Source: a virus
DNA length: 30,734 nucleotides
Virus record (IMG/VR): IMGVR_UViG_3300048590_000506
Span: 1-30,734 of that record
Strand: one strand, 5' to 3'
Shown here: piece after piece, positions 25,396 to 29,563 of the stretch
How positions within the stretch are numbered: the stretch's first letter is position 1
How the letters are laid out: the number at the start of each line of letters is the position of its first letter
The notes under the pieces: model-generated
Database searches by the model: none
What the model was told of the DNA's origin: nothing
What the model saw: the letters and a program-made list of their open reading frames with translations, nothing else
Translations under genes and position numbers: made by a program

Positions 25396-25584
25396 TTATG
25401 TTGAAATTTTTTCTAAGTTTCTTTCTACTTCATCTATTTTATTATATAAATCGTCTATCCTGTATTGTATATCTTCACATTCATCACATCCCTTTTCAAA
25501 AAATTCACCTTCCAGTTCTTCTAGTTTTTTCTTACATCTTTGTAATTTACGCTTCAAAGAAGCTTTTTGTTGACTTTTACTCAT
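25396..25584 (-). CDS. Short coiled-coil protein with CxxxC, 62 aa
   Basis: A wholly helical, charged protein (SLKRKLQRCKKKLEELEGEF; YRIDDLYNKIDEVERNLEKI) interrupted by CDEC (residues 33-36), which together with C17 might bind a metal or form a hairpin turn. Helix-CxxC-helix hairpins of this size recall Rad50 zinc hooks in miniature; that is only a visual likeness. It is preceded by a long structured leader (25590-25760) and separated from the next gene by the promoter at 25342-25374, so it seems to be a separate transcription unit. Confidence 0.6.
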   Translation of the reverse strand: MSKSQQKASLKRKLQRCKKKLEELEGEFFEKGCDECEDIQYRIDDLYNKIDEVERNLEKIST

Positions 25585-25630
25585 ATTTAGTTATTTTAAA
25601 TTAGACACACCATCCCCATTAATTATATTA

Positions 25631-25760
25631 ACAGACTGTTAGGGTGTTGATCAATAACCCTCCGTAATCCTCTACATGGGATCTATAACCCATACCCTAT
25701 CAGATAAGCAGTCTGTATATCTAAACCCGCCCGACCACCCTTCAAAATAAGGGTAAATTT
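25631..25760 (-). ncRNA. Structured leader or small RNA with alternative stems
   Basis: The gap 25585-25832 has no gene but is richer in G and C than the DNA around it and full of inverted repeats. An 8-bp stem ACAGACTG/CAGTCTGT (25631-25638, 25709-25716) encloses ATGGG/CCCAT (25676-25680, 25689-25693), TAGGGT/ACCCTA (25640-25645, 25694-25699) and a competing AGGGT/ACCCT (25641-25645, 25657-25661). A further hairpin ACCCTT/AAGGGT lies at about 25737-25754. Two stems share one strand and exclude each other, as in regulated leaders. It could be the 5' leader of the 62-aa gene or a free RNA; no known riboswitch class was recognised. Confidence 0.45.
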
Positions 25761-25832
25761 TCGATAAATCCAATAAATTTGTTTGATTATTTTATAATGT
25801 GCTGAGAATCAGCGAGATTAATTTAAGAAAGG

Positions 25833-25904
25833 AGGTGGATATGTGATTCGAACACATGATGCTAATTTTGCAGATTAGAGCCTTACCTACTTGGCGAATC
25901 CACC
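25833..25904 (-). tRNA. tRNA-Cys(GCA)
   Basis: Seven-pair acceptor GGTGGAT/ATCCACC, anticodon arm CTAAT-CTGCAAA-ATTAG, T-arm ATGTG-TTCGAAT-CACAT. This is the leftmost gene of the array. Discriminator base is T. Confidence 0.95.
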
Positions 25905-25909
25905 TTATG

Positions 25910-25983
25910 TGCAGAATGTGAGGATCGAACTCACTCTTTTCCAGTTTGGAAGACTAGTGCACCACCATTTATGCGTATTCTGC
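25910..25983 (-). tRNA. tRNA-Gly(TCC)
   Basis: Acceptor GCAGAAT/ATTCTGC, anticodon arm CTAGT-CTTCCAA-ACTGG (one T-G pair), T-loop TTCGATC, discriminator A. It lies 5 nt from tRNA-Cys. Confidence 0.93.
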
Positions 25984-26002
25984 AAATTAATAATATATTA
26001 CG

Positions 26003-26073
26003 TACCCAATGATGGAATCGAACCACCTCTTTTTGCATGTAAAACAAAAGCACTTCCGTTATACTAATTGGGT
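26003..26073 (-). tRNA. tRNA-Val(TAC)
   Basis: Acceptor ACCCAAT/ATTGGGT, anticodon loop TTTACAT on a stem TTTGT/GCAAA, T-loop TTCGATT, discriminator A. Confidence 0.92.
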
Positions 26074-26077
26074 ATTG

Positions 26078-26150
26078 TGGAACCACTTGGTAACGATCCA
26101 AGATTTCTCGCTCTTCAGGCGAGCACATAGACCATCTATGTTATAGTTCC
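26078..26150 (-). tRNA. tRNA-Phe(GAA), unusual T-loop
   Basis: Acceptor GGAACTA/TGGTTCC (one T-G pair), anticodon arm CTCGC-CTGAAGA-GCGAG. The T-stem CTTGG/CCAAG is perfect, but its loop is ATCGTTA instead of TTCRANN: T54 and A58 are exchanged for A and T. Confidence 0.9.
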
Positions 26151-26154
26151 TTAG

Positions 26155-26228
26155 TAGCGAAGAAGAGAATCGAACTCTTGTCAATCAGGCTTATGAGACC
26201 TGTCGGAAAACCAACGTTCCAGCTCGCT
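26155..26228 (-). tRNA. tRNA-Met or tRNA-Ile2 (CAT)
   Basis: Anticodon arm CAGGT-CTCATAA-GCCTG, T-arm AAGAG-TTCGATT-CTCTT, acceptor AGCGAGC/CTTCGCT with an A1-T72 pair and a C7xC66 mismatch. Because position 1-72 is paired it is not initiator-like; elongator Met or lysidine-modified Ile are the options, and sequence alone does not separate them. Confidence 0.9.
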
Positions 26229-26231
26229 ATG

Positions 26232-26303
26232 TAGTAGTAACAGGACTCGAACCTATATCCTCCTTCGTATCAGGAAGTTGCTCCACCATTGAGCTATACT
26301 ACT
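26232..26303 (-). tRNA. tRNA-Ile(GAT)
   Basis: Acceptor AGTAGTA/TACTACT, anticodon loop CTGATAC on CTTC/GAAG (the fifth pair is mismatched), T-loop TTCGAGT, discriminator A. Confidence 0.9.
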
Positions 26304-26309
26304 ATAAAG

Positions 26310-26380
26310 TACCTCCAGATGGTACTGACCCATCTTCTCTAGATTAAAAGTCTAGAGCATCACCTTAATGCTTTGGAGGT
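26310..26380 (-). tRNA. tRNA-Lys(TTT), unusual T-loop
   Basis: Acceptor ACCTCCA/TGGAGGT, anticodon arm CTAGA-CTTTTAA-TCTAG. T-stem GATGG/CCATC with loop GTCAGTA, so T54 is G and A58 is G. The 5' leader GGAGGTTTAT can pair with the first six bases of the mature tRNA. Confidence 0.9.
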
Positions 26381-26435
26381 ATAAACCTCCTTCTTATCTG
26401 TTTCCATAATTTATAAGTTAATTAACCTACTTCAG

Positions 26436-26507
26436 TTGGCCCTAGCAGTACTGATCTGCTGACCTTCTCATTATGAGTGAGATGCTCTACCATTGAGCTA
26501 AGGGCCG
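26436..26507 (-). tRNA. tRNA-Met(CAT) with C1xA72 mismatch
   Basis: Acceptor bases 2-7 pair (GGCCCT with AGGGCC), C1 faces A72, D-arm GCTC-AATGGTA-GAGC, anticodon arm TCTCA-CTCATAA-TGAGA. The acceptor mismatch is of the initiator type, but the anticodon stem lacks the three G-C pairs. T-loop is ATCAGTA (T54 to A, A58 to G). Confidence 0.88.
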
Positions 26508-26511
26508 ATTT

Positions 26512-26585
26512 GAACTCCCACTGGGATTTGAACCCAGATCGATGCTTTAGAAGAGCATAGTTTTTCCAGTTAAACTACAGGAGTT
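26512..26585 (-). tRNA. tRNA-Arg(TCT)
   Basis: Acceptor AACTCCT/GGGAGTT, anticodon arm ATGCT-CTTCTAA-AGCAT, T-loop TTCAAAT. It reads AGA/AGG. Confidence 0.93.
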
Positions 26586-26621
26586 TAATATAGAAATTAC
26601 CTATGTCTTCTTAATACCATG

Positions 26622-26694
26622 AGCACTTTCACGGACTCGAACCGCGCCTCCTCTGTTTACAAGACAGTAGCATCGCCACCTATGCTTAAAGTGC
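26622..26694 (-). tRNA. tRNA-Thr(TGT)
   Basis: Acceptor GCACTTT/AAAGTGC, anticodon loop CTTGTAA on CTGT/ACAG, T-loop TTCGAGT. The spacer to its left carries a 7-bp inverted repeat CCAGTTT/AAACTGG (26700-26706, 26728-26734) on the side of tRNA-Trp. Confidence 0.92.
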
Positions 26695-26739
26695 ATAAAC
26701 CAGTTTTAATATTACACGCCAGACCGGAAACTGGACCTG

Positions 26740-26808
26740 CACACCTCCATTGAATCGAACAATGTCCTTCAGTTTTGGAGACTGTTTGGCTACCTTAGCC
26801 TGAGGTGT
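26740..26808 (-). tRNA. tRNA-Trp(CCA)
   Basis: Acceptor ACACCTC/GAGGTGT, anticodon loop CTCCAAA on CAGT/ACTG, T-arm CATTG-TTCGATT-CAATG, discriminator G. The anticodon is CCA, not UCA, so it gives no sign of UGA recoding. Confidence 0.93.
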
Positions 26809-26813
26809 ATATT

Positions 26814-26888
26814 GCGCTTGGTTTAGGATTCGAACCTAATATCATTCGGTTAACAGCCGATTGCTTGTCCATATAAGCTCTCCAAGCG
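26814..26888 (-). tRNA. tRNA-Asn(GTT)
   Basis: Acceptor CGCTTGG/CCAAGCG, anticodon loop CTGTTAA on TCGG/CCGA, T-loop TTCGAAT. Confidence 0.94.
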
Positions 26889-26892
26889 TATG

Positions 26893-26967
26893 CGGTCTAC
26901 CTCGGATTTGAACCGAGCTGTATCCTGCGTGACAGGTAGGTGGACACACCAAGCATCCCCGTAAACC
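26893..26967 (-). tRNA. tRNA-Asp(GTC)
   Basis: Acceptor GGTTTAC/GTAGACC (one T-G pair), D-stem GGAT/GTCC, anticodon loop CTGTCAC on CCTAC/GCAGG with one A-C mismatch, T-arm CTCGG-TTCAAAT-CCGAG, discriminator G. Confidence 0.87.
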
Positions 26968-26971
26968 AGTG

Positions 26972-27045
26972 TGGAGACAGGTGGGCTTCGAACCCACTTG
27001 ATCTTCTTTGCAAAAGAAGTGCATAGCCAATTCTGCCACAGCCCC
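26972..27045 (-). tRNA. tRNA-Ala(TGC), weak acceptor stem
   Basis: Anticodon arm CTTCT-TTTGCAA-AGAAG, T-arm GTGGG-TTCGAAG-CCCAC. The acceptor GGGGCTG with TGTCTCC gives G-C, G-C, G3-U70, G-C and then poor pairing; G3-U70 and A73 are alanine identity elements, which favours this alignment. One extra base then lies after the T-stem. Confidence 0.85.
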
Positions 27046-27051
27046 ATAAAA

Positions 27052-27081
27052 CAAAAAAGGCCCCATTTTCGGTGGAGCCTT
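27052..27081 (-). terminator. Terminator inside tRNA array
   Basis: On the minus strand AAGGC-t-CCA pairs with TGG-g-GCCTT around a 7-nt loop, followed by TTTTTTGTTTT. It lies between tRNA-Glu and tRNA-Ala, 6 nt before the Ala 5' end, so it splits the array into at least two transcripts or tunes gene dosage within it. Confidence 0.75.
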
Positions 27082-27103
27082 AATCTATTTGATTATTCTT
27101 AAA

Positions 27104-27190
27104 TTAGCTCCAATATAATATTCCCACCTTACCACAATTTCTTGTAGCAAACGCGGTATCTATAATATTAAACCAATTATTCATCATCAT
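27104..27190 (-). CDS. Possible 28-aa microprotein within tRNA array
   Basis: The largest spacer in the array (27082-27205) contains an open frame MMMNNWFNIIDTAFATRNCG ending KVGILYWS, followed after 23 nt by the terminator at 27052-27081. That order (frame, then terminator) is what a small gene would show. No promoter or ribosome site is evident and chance is a fair alternative. Confidence 0.25.
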   Translation of the reverse strand: MMMNNWFNIIDTAFATRNCGKVGILYWS

Positions 27191-27205
27191 GTTATTGTTT
27201 TAAAG

Positions 27206-27278
27206 TACTCCTGACGAGACTCGAACTCGTTCCTTAACCTTGAAAGGGTTACGCCTCAACCTGTTTGGCCTCAGGAGC
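27206..27278 (-). tRNA. tRNA-Glu(TTC)
   Basis: Acceptor GCTCCTG/CAGGAGT (G1-T72), anticodon loop CTTTCAA on AACC/GGTT, T-arm ACGAG-TTCGAGT-CTCGT, discriminator A. It is the first tRNA after the promoter at 27336-27366. The 5' leader contains AGGAG, complementary to the tRNA's own CTCCT. Confidence 0.92.
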
Positions 27279-27329
27279 ATAAATCTCCTCAGCTTCAGTT
27301 TTGTCTTCTATCAGGGTATTTGTTTTCAT
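27249..27329 (-). CDS. Possible 26-aa leaderless ORF overlapping tRNA-Glu
   Basis: The ATG at 27329 lies 6 nt after a perfect -7 element and opens MKTNTLIEDKTEAEEIYAPE, ending KQVEA inside tRNA-Glu. The Glu/Lys-rich peptide is not recognised. Overlap with a tRNA argues against a conserved protein; it may be a chance frame, or a short leader peptide on the tRNA transcript. Confidence 0.25.
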   Translation of the reverse strand: MKTNTLIEDKTEAEEIYAPEAKQVEA

Positions 27330-27335
27330 AAGTTG

Positions 27336-27366
27336 CAAATATAAATACAATATTTGAATTGTGCAA
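27336..27366 (-). promoter_or_regulatory. Promoter driving tRNA-Glu
   Basis: TTG (27366-27364), 20 nt, then TATATTTG (27343-27336) on the minus strand: a full Bacteroidota consensus in the AT-rich spacer between tRNA-Tyr and tRNA-Glu. Confidence 0.8.
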
Positions 27367-27386
27367 GTTTTTTCTCAAATATTTTT

Positions 27387-27473
27387 GTCTCTAGGGTAGG
27401 ATTCGAACCTACTGTGTTTCATAGTGCTAGTTTTACAGACTAGTGTACTTCCCCCATCAGTACAGCCTAGAGA
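27387..27473 (-). tRNA. tRNA-Tyr(GTA)
   Basis: Class II tRNA with acceptor TCTCTAG/CTAGAGA, anticodon arm CTAGT-CTGTAAA-ACTAG, a variable arm of about 15 nt and T-loop TTCGAAT, as expected for bacterial-type Tyr. Confidence 0.93.
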
Positions 27474-27477
27474 TATG

Positions 27478-27561
27478 CAGAGAGCAGTGGCCCTGATCCA
27501 CACTCAGTTTCCTGAGCCATCATCTTAGCAGGATGTGCCCACCCTAGTAGGTTTACTCTCT
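27478..27561 (-). tRNA. tRNA-Ser(GCT), unusual T-loop
   Basis: Class II. Acceptor AGAGAGT/GCTCTCT, anticodon loop CTGCTAA on CATC/GATG, variable arm CTCAG-GAAA-CTGAG, discriminator G as in serine tRNAs. T-stem GTGG/CCAC has loop ATCAGGG, lacking T54 and A58. Confidence 0.9.
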
Positions 27562-27567
27562 ATATTG

Positions 27568-27657
27568 CGGAGAACTGAGGACCCGACCCCCATCCGTTGT
27601 AAACGAAACCTTGTTTTCAAGACAAGTCGCCACTCCAATGTAGCTGCTTAATTCTCC
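27568..27657 (-). tRNA. tRNA-Ser(TGA), unusual T-loop
   Basis: Class II. Acceptor GGAGAAT/GTTCTCC, anticodon arm CTTGT-CTTGAAA-ACAAG, long variable arm, discriminator G. T-stem TGGGG/CCTCA has loop GTCGGGT, lacking T54 and A58. Confidence 0.9.
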
Positions 27658-27662
27658 TTTAT

Positions 27663-27755
27663 GTGCGCCCAATAGGAGTCGAACCTATAATGTGATCATT
27701 AATCCGTAACAGATTTTAAGTCTGTCGTGTCTCAGCCATTTTCACCATGAGCGCA
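27663..27755 (-). tRNA. tRNA-Leu(TAA)
   Basis: Class II. Acceptor TGCGCTC/GGGCGCA, anticodon loop CTTAAAA on CAGA/TCTG, a long variable region and T-loop TTCGACT. Discriminator is C rather than the usual leucine A. Confidence 0.9.
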
Positions 27756-27758
27756 AAG

Positions 27759-27838
27759 TACCCCTGAGTGGATTCGAACCACTAAAAACCCAGAGTCTAA
27801 ATCTGGTAGCTGTGCCAGTTTGCATATGTCACAGGGGC
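27759..27838 (-). tRNA. tRNA-Leu(TAG) with short variable loop
   Basis: Acceptor GCCCCTG/CAGGGGT with A73, anticodon arm CCAGA-TTTAGAC-TCTGG, T-arm AGTGG-TTCGAAT-CCACT. Only GTTTTT lies between the anticodon stem and T-stem, so the long arm of leucine tRNAs is missing; the D-region is enlarged (25 nt between acceptor and anticodon stem). The anticodon UAG reads CUA and is not an amber suppressor. Confidence 0.88.
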
Positions 27839-27843
27839 ATTAT

Positions 27844-27916
27844 GAACCAAGTACCTGATTCGAACAGGTGTCTGTGATTTCGTAGATCACTATTCTTCCG
27901 CTGAACTAACCTGGTT
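27844..27916 (-). tRNA. tRNA-Arg(ACG)
   Basis: Acceptor AACCAGG/CTTGGTT, anticodon arm GTGAT-CTACGAA-ATCAC, T-loop TTCGAAT. A34 would need host TadA editing to inosine to read CGN codons. Confidence 0.93.
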
Positions 27917-27943
27917 TATATATACTTAAGTTATTTATTTTTG

Positions 27944-28016
27944 GGTGAAAGGAAAGAATCGAACTTTCATCTCCTGATTCACAGTCAGGTATTCTAACCG
28001 TTAAAATACAATCACC
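27944..28016 (-). tRNA. tRNA-His(GTG)
   Basis: Anticodon loop CTGTGAA on CTGA/TCAG, T-arm GAAAG-TTCGATT-CTTTC. An extra G precedes base 1 and faces C73, the G-1 rule of histidine tRNAs. Two T-T mismatches weaken the lower acceptor stem. Confidence 0.9.
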
Positions 28017-28021
28017 ATATG

Positions 28022-28094
28022 ATGCAGGGGTATGATTCGAACATACATCCTACAGATTCAAAGTCTGAGGTAATAACCTTTATACTACTCTGCA
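28022..28094 (-). tRNA. tRNA-Gln(TTG)
   Basis: Acceptor TGCAGAG/CCCTGCA (one A-C mismatch), anticodon loop CTTTGAA on CAGA/TCTG, T-loop TTCGAAT. The anticodon is UUG, so it does not indicate UAG reassignment to Gln. Confidence 0.92.
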
Positions 28095-28098
28095 ATGT

Positions 28099-28193
28099 CA
28101 GGATTGAGGGATTCGAACCCCCGGAGGACACTACCTGTGTGCCCTCATATGATTCCAAGTCATATAGCTTCAACCAAACTCGCCCAAATCCTG
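28099..28193 (-). tRNA. tRNA with UGG (Pro) anticodon on a class II body
   Basis: Acceptor CAGGATT/AATCCTG, A73, T-arm GGGGG-TTCGAAT-CCCTC. A six-pair anticodon stem ATATGA/TCATAT holds the loop CTTGGAA, so bases 34-36 are UGG, a proline anticodon. Between anticodon and T-stem lies a long variable arm: GAGG-g-CAC pairs with GTG-t-CCTC around a 7-nt loop. The D-arm (GGGCGAG-TTTGGTTGAAGC) also resembles serine tRNAs. It is the only Pro-anticodon tRNA found. A37 is unusual for proline tRNAs, which have G37. Confidence 0.85.
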
Positions 28194-28195
28194 TA

Positions 28196-28234
28196 AAATA
28201 AAAAAGCCTCTTTGATACTATCTCTGAGGCTTTT
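28196..28234 (-). terminator. Terminator between 66-aa gene and tRNA array
   Basis: A perfect 9-bp stem AAAAGCCTC/GAGGCTTTT with a 15-nt loop, followed on the minus strand by TTTTTTATTTT. It ends transcripts from the 66-aa gene just before the first array tRNA. A short T-run on the other side could give weak plus-strand activity. Confidence 0.85.
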
Positions 28235-28340
28235 GTCCAATAACAAATATTATTATTACCAATCAAACATAGCCCCAGAACCCAACAACGAGAGTTGCTG
28301 ATAAGGTCGTGAACTATGTAATGATAGATTTTTCATTTAA

Positions 28341-28541
28341 TTAAATTCCTAATTTATCTTCTATTTTATCAATTCCTTCTTTTAAAAGGTTTCTTATAAT
28401 CTCCCAATTTCTGCCTAAAAATACCCCAATAGAGAGTAAAGCCAATCCAGAATTACCCTTTACAAGGAACACTAGAGATACCAAAATAAGTAAAAGGGAA
28501 GTAAATCCGTTCTCCTTAATAAATTTTATTACTTTCTTCAT
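28341..28541 (-). CDS. Small two-TM membrane protein, 66 aa
   Basis: A basic N-terminus (MKKVIKFIKENG) precedes two hydrophobic segments, about residues 13-27 (FTSLLLILVSLVFLV) and 32-43 (LALLSIGVFLGR), and a charged amphipathic C-terminus (KEGIDKIEDKLGI). It sits in the inner membrane if made. Small size and two segments would fit a holin, but no endolysin is nearby, so it may equally be an exclusion or host-takeover protein. It stands alone between its own promoter, 4 nt from the ATG, and a terminator. Confidence 0.75.
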   Translation of the reverse strand: MKKVIKFIKENGFTSLLLILVSLVFLVKGNSGLALLSIGVFLGRNWEIIRNLLKEGIDKIEDKLGI

Positions 28542-28545
28542 GACA

Positions 28546-28577
28546 CAAACATAATCAATATAATTGATATTTCCAAA
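28546..28577 (-). promoter_or_regulatory. Promoter of 66-aa membrane protein, likely leaderless
   Basis: TTTG (28577-28574), 20 nt, then TATGTTTG (28553-28546) on the minus strand, with TGTC only before the ATG at 28541. Transcription should begin at the start codon or within a base or two. Confidence 0.8.
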
Positions 28578-28737
28578 TTTTTTTAGAATTTTTTTAATTT
28601 TCCAAATTTTTTATGTGAATAATGAGGGAGGGTACTCCATCTTAGAACCCCCTCCTACAAAAAGGCGGTTGGTGGGTTACCCCGTCACTTGTTACAGACA
28701 AGTCAGTTTTTAATAAATTAAACAAAACAGCAAAATT
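28578..28737 (+). promoter_or_regulatory. Divergent control region and structured leader
   Basis: This is the point where coding switches strands. After an A/T tract (28578-28617) come GGAGGG/CCCTCC (28627-28632, 28650-28655) and ACTTGT-TACAG-ACAAGT (28687-28703) followed by five Ts, which could act as an attenuator. An A-rich stretch then leads into the ATG at 28738. No clear plus-strand TAnnTTTG promoter was found. Confidence 0.4.
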
Positions 28738-29139
28738 ATGCAAAAGTACGTTATTCAAAGCGGTAGCTTTACGGAAGCAGGTAATTATAGTGGTTACACT
28801 GCAAATCAAGGTAGAATCTTCCTTCACAAGAAGCAAATGGAAGGTCTTGGTTGGGCAAAGAACGAAGACGTTAAGTTTCCGTTCTATGTTATTGGCGGTG
28901 AAAAAACCATCAATCCATTTGATGAGAATGGTAAACCAATGACCAAAGAGGACGGAACACTCGTTGAGGTTAAGCGTTTGCAAGCCTACAATGCGTTTAA
29001 AACACGCACAGAGCTTGTTCAAGCACTTGCAGAACCTCAGTTGATTGACCTGGAAGTAGCCAAATTGGTGAAAGCAGAAGCATCAACGGCAGGTTTAACT
29101 TCGAAAGAAGTTGAGAGCTTGCTTGCAGCTTCCATTTAA
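28738..29139 (+). CDS. Unknown 133-aa protein, compositionally distinct
   Basis: The frame MQKYVIQSGSFTEAGNYSGY opens 2 nt after an A-rich leader. It continues with NQGRIFLHKKQMEGLGWAKN, a beta-rich middle (FPFYVIGGEKTINPFDENGK) and a helical, acidic end (LIDLEVAKLVKAEASTAGLT). It is not recognised. Codons are visibly less AT-biased than in the neighbouring genes (frequent GCA, CTT, GGC and GAG), which suggests high expression or a different origin. Asp-Glu-Asn-Gly (DENG) recalls a Ca-binding loop only superficially. It is the first gene of the rightward unit and has a long hairpin-bearing leader. A weak hairpin follows its stop. Confidence 0.8.
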   Translation: MQKYVIQSGSFTEAGNYSGYTANQGRIFLHKKQMEGLGWAKNEDVKFPFYVIGGEKTINPFDENGKPMTKEDGTLVEVKRLQAYNAFKTRTELVQALAEPQLIDLEVAKLVKAEASTAGLTSKEVESLLAASI

Positions 29140-29175
29140 GGGATCAAGGATCAGGGGCTTAATTGTCCCTTTTCC
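29138..29175 (+). terminator. Weak terminator or attenuator after 133-aa gene
   Basis: AAGGGA (29138-29143), overlapping the stop codon, pairs with TCCCTT (29166-29171), which runs into TTCC. The loop is long (22 nt), so efficiency is doubtful. A further 7-bp hairpin TCTTCTC/GAGAAGA follows at about 29184-29202. Confidence 0.35.
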
Positions 29176-29232
29176 TTCTATATTCTTCTCAGACGGAGAA
29201 GAGTAAATCGTTAACTAATAATCCCAATAACT

Positions 29233-29310
29233 ATGAGAACCATCAAATTATGGTCAATTATCACATTGTACTTTGTGGTAGTGACAATTGCAGCAGTAAT
29301 CACACTGTAA
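29233..29310 (+). CDS. Single-pass membrane microprotein, 25 aa
   Basis: The frame MRTIKLWSIITLYFVVVTIA ends AVITL. After two basic residues it is hydrophobic to the end, a clear transmembrane segment with the N-terminus probably inside. It is followed after 1 nt by a good terminator, so the message 28738-29336 appears to end with it. Such peptides often regulate membrane proteins or act in host takeover; no function can be assigned. Confidence 0.55.
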   Translation: MRTIKLWSIITLYFVVVTIAAVITL

Positions 29311-29311
29311 T

Positions 29312-29336
29312 AAAGGAGGGAGAAATCCCTCTTTTT
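29312..29336 (+). terminator. Rho-independent terminator
   Basis: AAAGGAGGG (29312-29320) pairs with CCCTCTTTT (29327-29335, one G-T) around a 6-nt loop, with the T-run at its end. It closes the 133-aa/microprotein unit. Confidence 0.85.
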
Positions 29337-29563
29337 ACATACTTGCGTATGTGGGTGGGGATTCATCATAGGGTGGGTTAATCAAATACTCTATATTAAC
29401 ATAGAGTTGTATTATTTTAATATTTAACATATTCTCATTAAATCTTACATGACTGTGTTGAATTAGTGAACGGTGGAGAATTAAACTTCAACCCTCAAAA
29501 TAGCTCAGAATCAAAGATGTGTATTTTCAATAATTGACATTTTAACCTTAAACCTTACATCAA
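29337..29563. other. Gene-poor spacer
   Basis: No convincing frame was found. A 7-bp inverted repeat ACTCTAT-attaac-ATAGAGT lies at 29388-29407 next to an AT-rich tract, and may mark a control site. A 24-codon GTG frame near 29468 is not supported. Confidence 0.4.

Noticed and set aside
25801-25813. GCTGA-GAA-TCAGC hairpin left of tRNA-Cys as terminator
   Set aside because: There is no T-run after it on the minus strand; the stem is short with a 3-nt loop, so array termination here is not supported.
26842-28266. Open frames of 60-84 codons across the tRNA array
   Set aside because: They read through consecutive well-folded tRNAs, so they are chance frames in more GC-rich DNA.
28642-29022. 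Minus-strand 126-codon frame opposite the 133-aa gene
   Set aside because: It overlaps a better plus-strand frame with a proper leader; the antisense translation has no sensible composition or start context.
29163-29381. 72-codon plus-strand frame
   Set aside because: It spans a hairpin, the 25-aa membrane frame and a terminator, and has an unconvincing sequence.
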